Positions 1-6,706 of a DNA stretch of 7,090 nucleotides are shown here, piece by piece. The translations under genes were made by a program, and so were the position numbers. Under the pieces are notes generated by a model. That model ran no database searches. It saw only the letters and a list, made by a program, of their open reading frames with translations, and was not told where the DNA came from. Each line of letters begins with the position of its first letter. Within the stretch, counting starts at the first letter, position 1. This DNA comes from an uncultured Halieaceae bacterium. GTDB lineage: Bacteria > Pseudomonadota > Gammaproteobacteria > Pseudomonadales > Halieaceae. The stretch lies in the NCBI GenBank assembly GCA_938074135.1, contig CALJFL010000013.1, positions 1 through 7,090 of the forward strand, read 5' to 3'.

Positions 1-13
1 TGGTGGGACTCAG

Positions 14-493
14 ATGCCAGACCTTCGACCTGAGAATTTGAAATACAGACCAGCACTACCAGAAGACGCCAAGGAGTGCCTGGTCGTTCGGGGAAGAACA
101 AGACAAAATGCCGCCTCCGAGGACTGGCTGCGCTCGATCGGTATCACGTCAGAATCCTGGGCAAGGAGTATCCGCTCTGGCGCGCTACCGGGACACGTCT
201 GCACTGTAGATGAGAAAATAGTTGGATTCTGCTTCGGCGCGCGCGAAACCGGAGAGATAGAAGTCGTCGCATTGCTTCCTGATTTTGAAAATCTTGGTAT
301 TGGAAAAAAACTGCTGGCTAAGACGAGTCAGAAATTGGCAAAGCTTGGACACACCAGGTTATTCCTGGGATGCTCTCCTGATCCGGCAAGCAGGTCTCAT
401 GGTTTCTATAGACATCTGGGGTGGCGCTCAACCGGAAGCCATGACAAATACGGCGACGAGATTCTTGAGATTTTCATCGCAGGTGACGAATAA
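14..493 (+). CDS. GNAT-family N-acetyltransferase
   Basis: A 159-residue protein with the layout of the GCN5-related acetyltransferase fold, which moves an acetyl group from acetyl-CoA to an amine or other acceptor. The acetyl-CoA-binding motif A is visible at residues 84-101: a beta strand (VVALLP), then the pyrophosphate-binding loop ENLGIGKK (the R/QxxGxG type, with E-N in place of the usual Q/R), then a lysine-rich helix. Motif B follows at about 126-140 (SRSHGFYRHLGW), the usual C-terminal helix with Phe-Tyr and the Gly-Trp turn. Length is normal for a single-domain GNAT. ATG 14 is preceded by GGTGGGA, a passable ribosome site; the frame stays open to the window edge, so a start further upstream cannot be excluded. 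The 3' end overlaps the convergent lipoprotein gene by 20 bases. GC over 61-480 is about 52% by hand count, lower than the neighbours. The substrate cannot be told; it could be a small molecule, a peptide or a drug. Confidence 0.85.
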   Translation: MPDLRPENLKYRPALPEDAKECLVVRGRTRQNAASEDWLRSIGITSESWARSIRSGALPGHVCTVDEKIVGFCFGARETGEIEVVALLPDFENLGIGKKLLAKTSQKLAKLGHTRLFLGCSPDPASRSHGFYRHLGWRSTGSHDKYGDEILEIFIAGDE

Positions 494-1544
494 GGAAAGA
501 CACATGCTCCTCGCCGGAGGGGTCGTCTACGCTAAACACCGGATCGATGGCGTAGATAACGTGCTCCAGACCCACCGCCACTGCCTGCTCTTTCAGGGCA
601 ATGGCGTGTAAGGTGTGGTGCAGGAACAGGTTAATCAGGTCGTCTTTGAACGGTGCATTGTCATTCAACACATACAGCGGCGCGTCACCTGAGTCCATGA
701 GTTCCAATGCGTCAATGCTGCGACGATAGGCTTCGTTTTCGGGGCTGTAGATTTCTTCGGCACTATCGACGCCAAGGATAGTAAACAGGAAGTTGGTGGC
801 GCCGAGGGCCGCGGCCACCACGGGAATCTCGGTTGAACCGCCAAGCACAGGTGCCAGTGGCTCCACAACCGGTGCCAGTACCTGCTGCCAGCGCACGACG
901 TCCAGGGTGGATTGTGTATACAAGGCACCAATCGCCTTGATTCGCGTCGACTCGCGCAACACCGGGTCTTCATTGTCGGCGTCGGCGAGGTCATCCCTGG
1001 TACCCAACCAAAGGCTGGTACTGGCGCCAGCAGACACACCGTAACTCGCCACCTGCTGCGGGTCGATATTGAGACTGTCCGCGTAGTAACGAGCGAACTG
1101 CAATGCTCGGGCACTGTCTTCCAGCGAGCGGATAACGCCGTCGGGATCAAGCGGTTCTTCCAGACTCAGCAGGTGGTAATTGACGGTAGCGAAGGCAATA
1201 CCGGCGGCGAGAAACTGACGAATCTCATCCGCGTGAGCCGCGTAGGCAAGGTTTTTATCACCGCCAGTGTAGCCACCCCCGTGAAAATAGAGCACCAATG
1301 GTGTTGGCTCATCGCTATCCGGTAGAAAAACATCGAACACATTACGCGGGCCATCGCCATATTCCACGTCTGCAGCGAAGTCGGCGGCTGTGTCAGGCAG
1401 GTCGATGGGTGAGGCTGTAAAAGACAGTTCCAGCTGTGGAGTTGGCTCAACTTGCTGGCCACCGCCACTACTACCACTACCCCCACCGCCACAGGCAGCG
1501 AGAGCGAGGCAAAACAGAAGCGCGGCGCTCCGTGTCATCAACAT
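474..1544 (-). CDS. Lipoprotein alpha/beta-hydrolase (esterase/lipase-like)
   Basis: A 356-residue protein beginning MLMTRS, with a short hydrophobic signal and a lipobox ending LALAAC, so Cys18 would be lipidated. The +2 residue is Gly rather than Asp, so Lol sorting to the outer membrane is expected. A Gly/Ser-rich linker (about 18-29) precedes an alpha/beta-hydrolase domain. The oxyanion loop HGGGY is at 88-92, and the nucleophile elbow G-V-S-A-G puts the catalytic serine at 171. Asp295 (in VLNDN) and His347 (in SGEEHVSF) are plausible remaining triad members by position. The HGGG motif is typical of the hormone-sensitive-lipase/carboxylesterase branch, which hydrolyses short- to medium-chain esters; the real substrate is unknown. 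An ATG at 1586 would add 14 residues, but the start at 1544 has AAGGG eight bases upstream and puts the basic residue and hydrophobic core in normal signal-peptide order. It diverges from the RdhA-like gene and overlaps the convergent acetyltransferase end. Confidence 0.85.
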   Translation of the reverse strand: MLMTRSAALLFCLALAACGGGGSGSSGGGQQVEPTPQLELSFTASPIDLPDTAADFAADVEYGDGPRNVFDVFLPDSDEPTPLVLYFHGGGYTGGDKNLAYAAHADEIRQFLAAGIAFATVNYHLLSLEEPLDPDGVIRSLEDSARALQFARYYADSLNIDPQQVASYGVSAGASTSLWLGTRDDLADADNEDPVLRESTRIKAIGALYTQSTLDVVRWQQVLAPVVEPLAPVLGGSTEIPVVAAALGATNFLFTILGVDSAEEIYSPENEAYRRSIDALELMDSGDAPLYVLNDNAPFKDDLINLFLHHTLHAIALKEQAVAVGLEHVIYAIDPVFSVDDPSGEEHVSFLIRHLR

Positions 1545-1709
1545 TGTAAAAACCCTTGAGCTGGCAAAAGCGCGCGATGTTAACACACGTCACATCATTT
1601 TCCACCGCTATCGGGCGCCCACCGGCGACAGAACCTGGACAATCGACCACTCTTTTTATTACTACTGGATTCATGCATGATCGGCTCAAGACCTTGACGA
1701 GCGCAGAGC
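1545..1709. promoter_or_regulatory. Divergent intergenic region, likely holding promoters for both flanking genes
   Basis: This 165-base gap separates two divergent genes, so at least one promoter for each should lie here. For the plus-strand gene the best sigma70-like pair I see is TGGACA (1636-1641) and TATTAC (1657-1662), with a short 15-base spacer. It would leave about 40 bases of leader before ATG 1710, but the match is weak. On the minus strand TAACAT (plus positions 1577-1582) could serve as a -10 for the lipoprotein gene, without a convincing -35. The segment 1651-1676 is AT-richer than its surroundings. No riboswitch-like or cobalamin-box structure was recognised. That both promoters lie here is inferred from gene orientation; the exact boxes are uncertain. 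Confidence 0.35.
1553..1557 (-). promoter_or_regulatory. Ribosome binding site deciding the lipoprotein start
   Basis: On the minus strand AAGGG lies eight bases before the ATG at 1544-1542. It supports the 356-residue start over the longer in-frame ATG at 1586. A second in-frame ATG two codons later (1538-1536) would be 14 bases from the site and is less likely. Confidence 0.5.
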
Positions 1710-2708
1710 ATGGCGAAGTCTCCCTATCGACCCTTCACGCCCAACCCGGAGCAGCTGGCACTGATGCCGGATATCTCGGGCAATACACTCAATGGACTGG
1801 GTGAGGCCGACACCAGGCGCCCTACCCCGATCTACTGGCATGACCCGGAACAACTGCCACACGGGCCTTTGCAAAACTGGTTCTACACACAAAATAGCGA
1901 CGACCCGGATATTATCCGGGCGCGGGAGGAGCGCGCGGAAATCCTGGCTATCGAGGTGCCGCCTGTCAGCTCAGAGCCTGTTCAGCAGACAGCGCAGGAC
2001 TGGACCTCGCAACTTGGCGATCACGTCGCGACACTCGACATGGAGCTGTTCGGGATTACGGCTTTTCGTCCAGAGTGGGCGTTCGAGGGTGCCAACATTA
2101 CCCAGAAGTGGGTGATCATGATTGGCATCGCGCACGATTATCAACGGATCAGCAAAGCACCCGCATTGTCGGCCGGTGCCGAGGTCGTACGGCAATATGG
2201 CCGCGGCACCAAAGCCGCAAAAGATATTGCTACCTGGATTCGTCAGCGGGGATGGGACGCCACACCCCACGGTGGACCCATGGCCGGGCCGCTACTGTTG
2301 ATTCCACCGGCCATTGAATGCGGCTTCGGTGAGCTGGGTAAACACGGGTCAATCATCAACCGGGACTATGGCTCTTCCTTCCGCCTGGCGTCGGTACTGA
2401 CTGACATCCCCTTACTGCCCAGCCAACCACAAAGCTACGGTGTCGATGACTTTTGCAGTCGCTGCCAGGTCTGTAGCAACGCCTGTCCGCCCGATGCAAT
2501 CCTGCCCGAGAAGGTCATGGTGCGCGGTGAGCACAAGTGGTATGTCGATTTCGACAAATGTATTCCGTTCTTCAACGAGAATGCGGGCTGTGCCATCTGT
2601 ATCGCGGTATGTCCCTGGAGTATTCCCGGCAAGGGGCCACGCATCGTTGAGCAGCTTCAGCGCCGGGCGCTACGGCAACAGACGGCGGATGAAAACGACA
2701 GTTGCTGA
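1710..2708 (+). CDS. Stand-alone reductive-dehalogenase-like cobalamin/iron-sulfur protein
   Basis: A 332-residue protein matching the catalytic core of reductive dehalogenases (RdhA), which use base-off cobalamin and two [4Fe-4S] clusters to remove halogens reductively; the fold is shared with epoxyqueuosine reductase QueG. The N-terminal ~110 residues are divergent. Residues 134-150 (WVIMIGIAHDYQRISKAP), 175-184 (TWIRQRGWDA) and 202-235 (containing GFGELGKHG, DYGSSFRLASV and TDIPL) follow the RdhA consensus order. The ferredoxin part has C249-x2-C252-x2-C255-x3-C259-Pro, then C284, C294-x2-C297-x3-C301-Pro-Trp, giving eight cysteines for two cubanes. No Tat RR motif, signal peptide or membrane segment is visible, so it should be cytoplasmic. 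It is shorter than respiratory RdhA (roughly 450-550 residues) and lacks the reductase module fused to catabolic NpRdhA-type enzymes. Lys211 in GELGK may match the catalytic Lys/Arg; Tyr144 or Tyr163 could be the proton donor, unverified. The ribosome site before ATG 1710 is weak. QueG itself is less likely. Substrate unknown. Confidence 0.75.
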   Translation: MAKSPYRPFTPNPEQLALMPDISGNTLNGLGEADTRRPTPIYWHDPEQLPHGPLQNWFYTQNSDDPDIIRAREERAEILAIEVPPVSSEPVQQTAQDWTSQLGDHVATLDMELFGITAFRPEWAFEGANITQKWVIMIGIAHDYQRISKAPALSAGAEVVRQYGRGTKAAKDIATWIRQRGWDATPHGGPMAGPLLLIPPAIECGFGELGKHGSIINRDYGSSFRLASVLTDIPLLPSQPQSYGVDDFCSRCQVCSNACPPDAILPEKVMVRGEHKWYVDFDKCIPFFNENAGCAICIAVCPWSIPGKGPRIVEQLQRRALRQQTADENDSC

Positions 2709-2760
2709 ATCTCTACCAGGCCTGCCATTTAAACACTTACCAGCAAGTCCGAGAGCGTAA

Positions 2761-4362
2761 CTACGAACCCCAGAGCTGCTTACGCAGCTGATCCTTGCGC
2801 ACCTTGCCGCTGGGTGTCTTCGGCAATGCATCGACCACCTCAATACGCTCTGGAGTCTTTTGCCGCGCCAGGCCCTGGGCCTCGGTGAAGGCGATAACAG
2901 CCTCCATGGTCGGCGGCGCATCAGCGTCATTGGCTATGATGAAAGCACAGACACCCTCCCCCAATCGCTCGTGTGGCATCGCTACGACCGCGGCCTCGCG
3001 GATACCCGGATGAAGGTGCAGGGTGTTTTCGATTTCTTTCGCACTCAGGTTTTCACCGCCGCGAATAATCAAATCCTTTTTACGGTCTGTGATAACCACC
3101 GCGCCGTCACTGCAGATATGGCCGATGTCACCGGTGAGAAAAAAGCCGTCCGGCGTGTGTGACTCCAATGTCTGCTGGGGATCGGCATAGCCAAGGAACA
3201 TGCCCGCCCCTCTCACCGCCAGTTCACCATCATCACCCTGGCGAACATCATGCCCGTCATCGTCCAGTACCCTGACCTCATAGGCAAAGAGGTGGCCATC
3301 GGTGGTTGCCGCGCGCTCGGGGTTGTCGCGCCATCCGTAGCTGACCATCGGCACCTCGGTACTGCCATAGACCCGTGCTGTTCCACAACCGGGAAGGGTG
3401 TCATAAGCTCGTTGAACCAGCGAAGGCGGTACCGCGGCACCGCCACAGGAGAAACGCCGCAAGGTCGGTAGCGGGTCGCCTCGTCGTTCTGCCGCGTCCA
3501 GCAGTTCCTGCAAAAATGGTGTGGCCCCGACCGTCATGGTCGCGCTTACCCGGTGAATGATGTCGATGGCATCGTCGGCATTCCAACGCTCCATCAGGGC
3601 GGCCTGTATTTCGCTCATGAAACACATGTTCACGCCGCTGGAATAGCCGGTGATATGAGTAACAGGTGACGGCATCAGCATAACGTCTCCATCTTTCATA
3701 TCGGCATGGCGGGCCGATGTTTCCTGAACGTAGCTGAGGGTGTTGTGGCTGTGCAGGACCGCCTTGGGAAAGCCGGTGGTCCCCGACGTATACAGCCGGC
3801 ACTTGGGTGCATTGGGATCCACTGGCGGCAGAGTCTGCTCGTCCACAGGCTCCGCAGTCACCAGGTCCTCATAGCGCAGACAGCCGTCGTAATGCTGCTC
3901 TGCCCGAACCGTTACCAGGTATTCCAGGTCGGACAGGTCAGCCCGCAGCCGCGTCAGCATATTGACGTAATCAATAGAGCGATACTGATCGGGTATGTAG
4001 AGCAATCGGGTACCGGCATCTTCGAGGATGTAGCGAAGCTCTTTATCGCGATATATCGGCACAATCGGGTTAACCACCAGCCCAAGTGCAGCGGCGGCAA
4101 CATCTATGGGCGCTGCCTCACGCCAGTTTGGTAACTGAAAACTGACCACATCACCCTCTACCAGACCCAGCGTCTGCAGTGCTGTGATCAGCCGGCGCGC
4201 TTCCAGCGCCAGGGCTCCATAGGTGGCGTCAGGCTCGTGCTCAAGAAAAAGAGCGACTCGATCAGGCGCAGTCCTGGCCTTCTTCCAGGCTTCCAAAGCT
4301 ACCGTGGTGTTGCGCCAAAGGTGCTGGTCGCGCGCTAGACGCTCTGCTGACAATATCGTCAT
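2761..4362 (-). CDS. AMP-dependent acyl-CoA synthetase (ligase)
   Basis: A 533-residue member of the adenylate-forming (ANL) superfamily, which activates a carboxylic acid with ATP to an acyl-AMP and then makes the CoA thioester. The signatures occur in order: the phosphate-binding loop YTSGTTGFPK at 191-200, YGSTE at 332-336, TGD at 410-412, the hinge DRKKDLIIRGGEN at 426-438, and PKTPSGK near the C terminus with the catalytic lysine at 520. Length is normal and no signal peptide is visible, so it acts in the cytoplasm. The RGGENLSAKEIE hinge resembles medium-chain and cyclohexanecarboxylate-CoA ligases, but the acyl substrate cannot be read from motifs. The start at 4362 is preferred over an in-frame ATG at 4392, because 4362 sits in a TAATG overlap with the upstream hydrolase stop. 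The longer start would add ten residues that lie inside that gene. It converges on the RdhA-like gene with 52 bases between them and no clear terminator. Confidence 0.9.
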   Translation of the reverse strand: MTILSAERLARDQHLWRNTTVALEAWKKARTAPDRVALFLEHEPDATYGALALEARRLITALQTLGLVEGDVVSFQLPNWREAAPIDVAAAALGLVVNPIVPIYRDKELRYILEDAGTRLLYIPDQYRSIDYVNMLTRLRADLSDLEYLVTVRAEQHYDGCLRYEDLVTAEPVDEQTLPPVDPNAPKCRLYTSGTTGFPKAVLHSHNTLSYVQETSARHADMKDGDVMLMPSPVTHITGYSSGVNMCFMSEIQAALMERWNADDAIDIIHRVSATMTVGATPFLQELLDAAERRGDPLPTLRRFSCGGAAVPPSLVQRAYDTLPGCGTARVYGSTEVPMVSYGWRDNPERAATTDGHLFAYEVRVLDDDGHDVRQGDDGELAVRGAGMFLGYADPQQTLESHTPDGFFLTGDIGHICSDGAVVITDRKKDLIIRGGENLSAKEIENTLHLHPGIREAAVVAMPHERLGEGVCAFIIANDADAPPTMEAVIAFTEAQGLARQKTPERIEVVDALPKTPSGKVRKDQLRKQLWGS

Positions 4363-4364
4363 TA
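4360..4364 (-). promoter_or_regulatory. TAATG stop/start overlap (translational coupling)
   Basis: On the minus strand the serine hydrolase stop TAA (4364-4362) shares one base with the ligase start ATG (4362-4360). There is only a weak ribosome site upstream (GAGAG, about 13 bases before the ATG), so ribosomes finishing the hydrolase probably restart on the ligase. This fixes the ligase start and indicates that the two proteins are made from one mRNA at linked levels. Confidence 0.75.
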
Positions 4365-5582
4365 TTGAAGGTGCTCTCGAATGCGGTCCCAAAAAGATAA
4401 CAGTGCCGATATCAAAACCTCGTCCGCCTGAGCCGGATGAGATCCATAGCCTACAACAAGCAGCTCCTGGTCCAGGTCAATCAGGGAAAACTGGCCGTGT
4501 ATACCTAACATCGCCAACTGGCGACACTCGGCATCCAGCACGTAAGTCTGGTTACGGTACTGGCCCTGCGGCGCCATATCGACATAGTCGCCCCTGCGCC
4601 AGGCGGCCCGCAGTATTTCGCTGGGCCTGGAAATGTCGGCAATAAACTCTGCGGGCGCAACCTGCTGCCCCGCCAGATTCCTGCCCTGGTTGAGAAACAG
4701 AGAGGCCCAACGGGCGAAATCACGAAGCGTCAGGCTCAATTGGCCCTCAGTGACGGCCACGCCACTGGGGTCCAGGTTTAACCAGGCGTCGGCCTCCGCG
4801 CCAATATGCTGGAAGATTTTTTCTTCCAGCAAACTGGCCACCGACCCGCCATAGACGGCAGTGGCCACCAAAGCGAGGGCATTGGTGATGGGCGACGCGT
4901 AATTGAAACGCTGGCCTGGCGGATCCTGCAGCTCATTCATCTCTTTGCGAATCCAGTCAACATAACCAGCGTGGGTATCTGCCAGGGGTGGGTAATAACC
5001 GGTCGCCCTGAAATAACTCCAGCAAATACAGTCGGGATCTTCGTAATGCTCCTCATAGCGCAGGCCCGTGCGCATATCGAGGGCGTGCTGCACGGTCACC
5101 TGATCCCAGGCATCCAGATCACCAAAGACTTCCAGGTACTCCGTCATCGGGGCCAGCGGATCGACCAGTCCGTCAGCTATCGCCATACCAACCAACAGCG
5201 TGGTCAGGGTTTTGGTCGTTGAGTGGTTAACGTGGCGGTCTGTCTCGGTCATGCCGTCGCGATAGGACTCATGAACGACGTGACCCTTGTGCATAATGAG
5301 CAGCGCGTCATTGGACATTCGTCGATTCAGCAGTTCTTCGACTGACATACGCCGGTCGCTGCCTGGCTCCGCAATGTCGATGGCAGCCAGATCCAGTGAC
5401 CGGTCAGCGTAAGTCAGCGGTATGGGGTTGGCAGGCGCGGCGATGATATCAGTGGGCCAGAAATCGGCCATCGCCCGCTGGCTGTAGGGTAAATGCGTGG
5501 GGAAGTCCCAGTTAGACCAGTCAATGCCCAGGGCTTCATTGATCACCCTGTCGCCTGCTGGCGCCGCTACATGACTTACCAT
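4362..5582 (-). CDS. NylB-like serine hydrolase (beta-lactamase fold)
   Basis: A 406-residue protein of the serine beta-lactamase/DD-peptidase fold (class C type). The S-x-x-K motif is S121-T-T-K124 in NHSTTKTLTTLL, the second motif is Y228-A-S230, and the third is H362-G-Q364 in GIHGQFSLID, where true beta-lactamases carry KTG. The segments DMRTGLRYEEHY (169-180), GAEADAW (261-267) and LTLRDFARW (284-292) follow the layout of 6-aminohexanoate-dimer hydrolase (NylB) and EstB-type esterases, so amide or ester hydrolysis is more likely than beta-lactam resistance. No signal peptide is seen: the N terminus (MVSHVAAPAG) is not hydrophobic, so it is probably cytoplasmic. GGGGAAG-type purines (GGGGAAG, six bases before ATG 5582) give a good ribosome site. 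It is followed at once by the acyl-CoA ligase, which suggests the acid it releases may be the ligase substrate; this is inference. Confidence 0.85.
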   Translation of the reverse strand: MVSHVAAPAGDRVINEALGIDWSNWDFPTHLPYSQRAMADFWPTDIIAAPANPIPLTYADRSLDLAAIDIAEPGSDRRMSVEELLNRRMSNDALLIMHKGHVVHESYRDGMTETDRHVNHSTTKTLTTLLVGMAIADGLVDPLAPMTEYLEVFGDLDAWDQVTVQHALDMRTGLRYEEHYEDPDCICWSYFRATGYYPPLADTHAGYVDWIRKEMNELQDPPGQRFNYASPITNALALVATAVYGGSVASLLEEKIFQHIGAEADAWLNLDPSGVAVTEGQLSLTLRDFARWASLFLNQGRNLAGQQVAPAEFIADISRPSEILRAAWRRGDYVDMAPQGQYRNQTYVLDAECRQLAMLGIHGQFSLIDLDQELLVVGYGSHPAQADEVLISALLSFWDRIREHLQ

Positions 5583-5603
5583 ATCAATCTTCCCCGAGGC
5601 GCT

Positions 5604-5626
5604 AAAAACAGCCGGTACAGCCCTGT
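5604..5626 (-). terminator. Possible weak rho-independent terminator after trpS
   Basis: Read on the minus strand, ACAG at 5626-5623 can pair with CTGT at 5611-5608, with two further inner G-C pairs and a two-base bulge, followed by a run of five T. The stem is short and bulged, so it may only attenuate transcription into the serine hydrolase gene. It lies in the 59-base gap after the trpS stop. Confidence 0.25.
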
Positions 5627-5641
5627 CGCGCCAATGGCCCT

Positions 5642-6649
5642 TTAGGTCATCGCCGAAATGCCAACCGCGTCTCGCACCTTCGCCATCAACTCAACGCTCT
5701 CCTGCCGGGCTCTGGCGGCACCTTGCTGCAGAACCTGCTCGACATAGCCGGGGTCTGCCATAAGCTCGTCATAGCGCGCTCTTGCCGGCGCAATTTCCTC
5801 ATTGATCAACTCGAACAACTGCTTCTTGGCCTCACCCCAGGCAATACCCTCAGCGAAGGCCTTACGCATACTTTCTATCTCGGCGGGCCCGGCAAAGGCG
5901 GACCACAATTGAAACACGGTGGAGTCATCTGCATCTTTGGGCTCGCCGGGTTCCAACAAGTTGGTCTTGATCTTGTTAATCGCCTTGCGCAGCTGCTTTT
6001 CAGTACCGAACAGCGGTATCGTATTGTTATAGCTCTTGCTCATCTTGCGGCCGTCCAGGCCCTGCAGCACAGCAACGCTATCATCCACAACCGCCTCAGG
6101 CAGGGTAAAAACTTCGGCAAAATTGTGATTGAAGCGCTGGGCGATATCGCGGGCCATCTCCACATGCTGGATCTGATCACGACCGACTGGAATCTCGTTT
6201 GCATTGAACATCAGGATATCGGCAGCCATCAGCACCGGATAGCTGAACAGGCCCATGGTGACACCAAAATCAGGATCTTCCCCCGCCGCCTCATTGGCCT
6301 GTACCGCTGCCTTATAGGCGTGGGCACGATTCATCAAACCCTTGGCGGCATTGCAACAAAGTACCCAGGTCAACTCGGTAATTTCCGGTATATCAGACTG
6401 CCGGTAGAAAACGGCCCGGTCGGTATCGAGCCCCAGTGCTATCCAGGTCGCCGCAATCTCCTTACTTGACTGGCGAACCTGCTGGGGATCCTGGCACTTG
6501 ATCAATGCGTGATAGTCCGCCAGGAAAAAGTAAGACTCGATAGCATCCTGGCCAGATGCTTCGACGGCAGGACGAATAGCACCGACATAATTGCCCAGGT
6601 GAGGCGTGCCCGTGGTGGTGATACCGGTAAGAACCCGTTTCTTCGACAT
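5642..6649 (-). CDS. trpS: Tryptophanyl-tRNA synthetase
   Basis: A 335-residue class I aminoacyl-tRNA synthetase that charges tRNA-Trp with tryptophan in the cytoplasm. The HIGH-type signature is [10 protein letters not shown], with PHLGN at residues 16-20, and the KMSKS loop is at 202-206 ([11 protein letters not shown]). Other recognisable family segments are LADYHALI (43-50), [15 protein letters not shown] (136-150) and [21 protein letters not shown] (154-174), which form the Trp/adenylate site and dimer-proximal region. Length is normal for TrpRS. It resembles the Pseudomonas-type branch ([11 protein letters not shown]) more than E. coli TrpS (GAQPSGELTIGN); this comparison is from memory. 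ATG 6649 has only a weak ribosome site (GGA about six bases upstream). A candidate promoter sits directly upstream, and a weak terminator may follow. It is not linked to tryptophan biosynthesis genes here. Confidence 0.97.
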   Translation of the reverse strand: MSKKRVLTGITTTGTPHLGNYVGAIRPAVEASGQDAIESYFFLADYHALIKCQDPQQVRQSSKEIAATWIALGLDTDRAVFYRQSDIPEITELTWVLCCNAAKGLMNRAHAYKAAVQANEAAGEDPDFGVTMGLFSYPVLMAADILMFNANEIPVGRDQIQHVEMARDIAQRFNHNFAEVFTLPEAVVDDSVAVLQGLDGRKMSKSYNNTIPLFGTEKQLRKAINKIKTNLLEPGEPKDADDSTVFQLWSAFAGPAEIESMRKAFAEGIAWGEAKKQLFELINEEIAPARARYDELMADPGYVEQVLQQGAARARQESVELMAKVRDAVGISAMT

Positions 6650-6677
6650 GGAAGTCCGCTTGCTGGAAAAAGCCGCA

Positions 6678-6706
6678 ATAATACTGGGAATAGACTGTGC
6701 TGGCTA
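6678..6706 (-). promoter_or_regulatory. Candidate sigma70 promoter for trpS
   Basis: On the minus strand TAGCCA (6706-6701) and TATTAT (6683-6678) are separated by 17 bases, matching the -35 and -10 consensus at four and five of six positions. Transcription would begin near 6671, leaving about 22 bases before the trpS ATG. The -35 box includes the stop codon of the upstream glycosyltransferase gene, so trpS could be expressed independently of it. Confidence 0.4.

Noticed and set aside
1458..1500. A short C-rich/CCGCCAC-like low-complexity stretch as a possible repeat
   Set aside because: On the minus strand it simply encodes the Gly/Ser linker after the lipoprotein cysteine.
1578..1594. A CRP-like inverted half-site pair (TGTTA...TCACA)
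   Set aside because: The spacer is seven rather than six bases and one arm departs from TGTGA, so the match is too weak to call.
1710..2708. The possibility that this gene is queG (epoxyqueuosine reductase), linking it to the queuosine-like glycosyltransferase
   Set aside because: The GELGKHG/DYGSSFRLASV/TDIPL stretch and the C-x9-C-x2-C-x3-CPW ending fit RdhA better than QueG, and the two genes are 4 kb apart on opposite strands.
2774..2789. A perfect six-base-pair hairpin AGCTGC-GTAA-GCAGCT near the ligase stop, as a terminator
   Set aside because: It lies inside the ligase coding sequence (encoding LRKQL), has no T run after it on either strand, and is short enough to be chance.
3706..4134. 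A 142-codon plus-strand open frame opposite the acyl-CoA ligase
   Set aside because: It is antisense to conserved ligase sequence, has no domain I recognise, and its start is inside the ligase ATP-binding half.
4363..4392. A longer ligase start at 4392 giving ten extra residues
   Set aside because: The extra residues would be read from within the upstream hydrolase coding sequence; the TAATG overlap at 4362 gives a standard family length and start.
4806..5222. A 138-codon plus-strand open frame opposite the serine hydrolase
   Set aside because: It is the mirror of conserved hydrolase sequence with no independent protein motif.
5723..6469. A 248-codon plus-strand open frame opposite trpS
   Set aside because: It lies wholly antisense to an unmistakable trpS, shows no recognisable domain and is explained by GC-rich codon structure on the other strand.
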